NCBI GenBank assembly: GCA_001939945.1 | Contig: MOEB01000003.1 | Coordinates: 162,276-226,275 of the forward strand | DNA: 64,000 nt | Origin: Aerophototrophica crusticola | GTDB taxonomy: Bacteria; Pseudomonadota; Alphaproteobacteria; Azospirillales; Azospirillaceae | Direction: 5' to 3' | Part shown: positions 62,914 to 64,000 of the stretch, piece after piece | Position numbering within the stretch: position 1 is the first letter of the stretch | How the letters are laid out: each line of letters opens with the position of its first letter | The notes under the pieces: generated by a model | Databases searched by the model: none | What the model was told of the DNA's origin: nothing | What the model saw: the letters and a program-made list of their open reading frames with translations, nothing else | Made by a program: the position numbers and the translations under genes

Positions 62914-63807
62914 TCAGGCTTCGGGGACGAAGGCCCGGCAGGCCTCCGCGATGGCCGCGGCCAGGTCCACCTTGTTGCTGGGGTGGGTGACGGTGTTGGC
63001 CGTGACCACCCGGTCCGCGCCGGCCTCACGCAAGGCGGCCCCGGCCTCATCGGAGAACAGGGCGTGGACCACCAGGCAGACCGGCGGGGGCAGGCCCGCG
63101 GCGCGCAGGCAGCGCACCGCCTCGACCAGGGTGCGGCCGGTGGACAGGATGTCGTCCACCAGCACGGGCGTGCGGCCCTCCAGCCCCGACAGGTCGGCGC
63201 CGCCCACGCTCACGTCCCGGTCGCCGCGGCGCTCCTTGGCGAGGACGCGGTAGGGCGCCCCGGCCAAGCCGGCCACGGCGGCCACCCATTGCTCGCTCTC
63301 CGCGTCCGGCCCGACCACCACCGGCCGCGGCACGTTCCCCGCGATCCACGCGGCGAGCACCGGGGCCGAGGGGACGGCGGTTGCCGGGATGGCGAACACC
63401 TCCCCCAGGCTGGCGATGCGGTGCAGGTGGGGATCGACGGTGACCAGCCAGTCCACCGCGCCGGACAGCAGGTGCCCGAAGCAGCGGGCCGTCACCGCCT
63501 CACCCGGCCGGAACCGGCAGTCCTGGCGCAGGTAGGGCAGGTAGGGGGCCACCAGCCCCACCCGGGCGGCGCCCAGCTCCCGCGCCGTGGCCGCGGCGAA
63601 CAGCAGGCCCGGCAGCTTCGGGTCCGGCCGGTCGAGGGAGGCGGCAAGCACCACCTCCCGCCCGGCCGGCGGGGTGTCGAAGCGCAGGTAGGTCTCCCCG
63701 TCCGGGAAGCGGCGCAGCTCCAGGCGCCCTTCCTCCCAGCCGAGGGTCGCGGCCAGCCGCGCCGCCCAGGGGTCGCCGGCGACGGGGGACAGCAGGAGCG
63801 GGGGCAT
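62914..63807 (-). CDS. Ribose-phosphate pyrophosphokinase
   Basis: A 297-residue PRPP synthase, shorter than the 315 of standard Prs. Landmarks: RRFPDGETYLRF at the start, DPHLHRI (metal site) near 130, and the PRPP loop VLVDDILSTGRTLVEA. Its start shares bases with the preceding stop (TGATG), pairing it with a phosphorylase, a common arrangement for this short branch, suggesting nucleoside or PRPP salvage rather than the main Prs. Confidence 0.9.
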   Translation of the reverse strand: MPPLLLSPVAGDPWAARLAATLGWEEGRLELRRFPDGETYLRFDTPPAGREVVLAASLDRPDPKLPGLLFAAATARELGAARVGLVAPYLPYLRQDCRFRPGEAVTARCFGHLLSGAVDWLVTVDPHLHRIASLGEVFAIPATAVPSAPVLAAWIAGNVPRPVVVGPDAESEQWVAAVAGLAGAPYRVLAKERRGDRDVSVGGADLSGLEGRTPVLVDDILSTGRTLVEAVRCLRAAGLPPPVCLVVHALFSDEAGAALREAGADRVVTANTVTHPSNKVDLAAAIAEACRAFVPEA

Positions 63808-64000
63808 CAGGCCTCCTCCACATGGATGATGTCGGGGTTGGCGGCCAGGTAGGCCCGGGCATAGTCCAGCTCGCCCGGGCTTTCCGCATGCAGGGCGAAC
63901 AGCGGCTGGCCGGGGGCGACGCGGTCGCCCAGGCGCACCGCCAGCTCCAGCCCCGCGGCCCGGGCGGCCGGCGCCCCGGCCAGCTTGGCGGCCTTGGCCA
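63807..64000 (-). CDS. Thymidine/AMP phosphorylase-type protein, C-terminal part
   Basis: Only the last 64 codons lie in the window: LELAVRLGDRVAPGQPLFAL, HAESPGELDYARAYLAANPD and stop. This is the C-terminal biotinyl-like end of pyrimidine-nucleoside/AMP phosphorylases. The partner Prs gene overlaps its stop. The pair could recycle nucleosides through ribose-1,5-bisphosphate or PRPP. Confidence 0.75.
   Translation of the reverse strand, partial: AKAAKLAGAPAARAAGLELAVRLGDRVAPGQPLFALHAESPGELDYARAYLAANPDIIHVEEA

Overview
The window is very GC-rich chromosomal DNA with densely packed genes and many 4-base ATGA/GTGA overlaps. Gene content points to an alphaproteobacterium, most likely an Azospirillaceae-type member of Rhodospirillales. 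The clues are PHB metabolism (bdhA), an alphaproteobacterial napEFDABC operon, ChrR-type singlet-oxygen control, a Caulobacter-like Weimberg xylose cluster, and a PL10 pectate lyase, the family first described from Azospirillum (Niveispirillum) irakense. The taxonomic call is inference; no rRNA or tRNA gene was seen.

Layout. 1-1.8 kb: a patatin-like lipase (cut by the edge) divergent from 3-hydroxybutyrate dehydrogenase. 1.9-9.9 kb: a tight four-gene operon for an undescribed-looking electron-transfer system. It encodes a membrane cytochrome b-like protein, a decaheme protein anchored by a helix behind a cytoplasmic FHA domain, a decaheme protein fused to an LVIVD beta-propeller, and a c554-like pentaheme protein. 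10-13.4 kb: small genes, including a SemiSWEET-CheZ fusion and a diheme cytochrome. 13.4-22 kb: nitrogen-oxide respiration, with moeA, napEFDABC (the 52-residue napE is included), a Crp/Fnr regulator, and DUF1858-nnrS. Two perfect FNR boxes and two NnrR-type palindromes outline its control. 22-35.6 kb: housekeeping and accessory genes (Spo0M, P1 peptidase, ankyrin protein, alginate-lyase-like protein, SelO, GlgX, GH1 beta-glucosidase, YqaA, M48 protease, ECF sigma/ChrR, response regulator).

35.7-62.7 kb is a pectin/hemicellulose utilisation locus. It opens with two LysR regulators, then pectate lyase PL10, a DUF4861 protein and a 1031-residue beta-helix/DUF6298-like fusion. The xylX-A-B-C operon, a sugar porter, xylD, a LacI-type regulator, an aldose epimerase, a rhamnogalacturonan-acetylesterase-like SGNH protein, a GH43 enzyme, a PL1-like lyase and a large TonB-dependent receptor follow. 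Seven 14-bp palindromes of the form TGNYASCGSTATCA (some with one or two mismatches) lie at the promoters of these units and inside two of their coding regions, suggesting one LacI-family regulon that ties polymer breakdown to the Weimberg pathway. Nitrate reduction could act as an electron sink for this carbon metabolism at low oxygen. 62.9-64 kb: ribose-phosphate pyrophosphokinase and the 3' end of a thymidine/AMP phosphorylase-type gene.

Other unexplained structures are a 36-37 bp inverted repeat around an AT-rich core (52415-52583), nested REP-like inverted repeats (50159-50372), and an iterated GGTGACCTTAAGG-type repeat (48232-48360).
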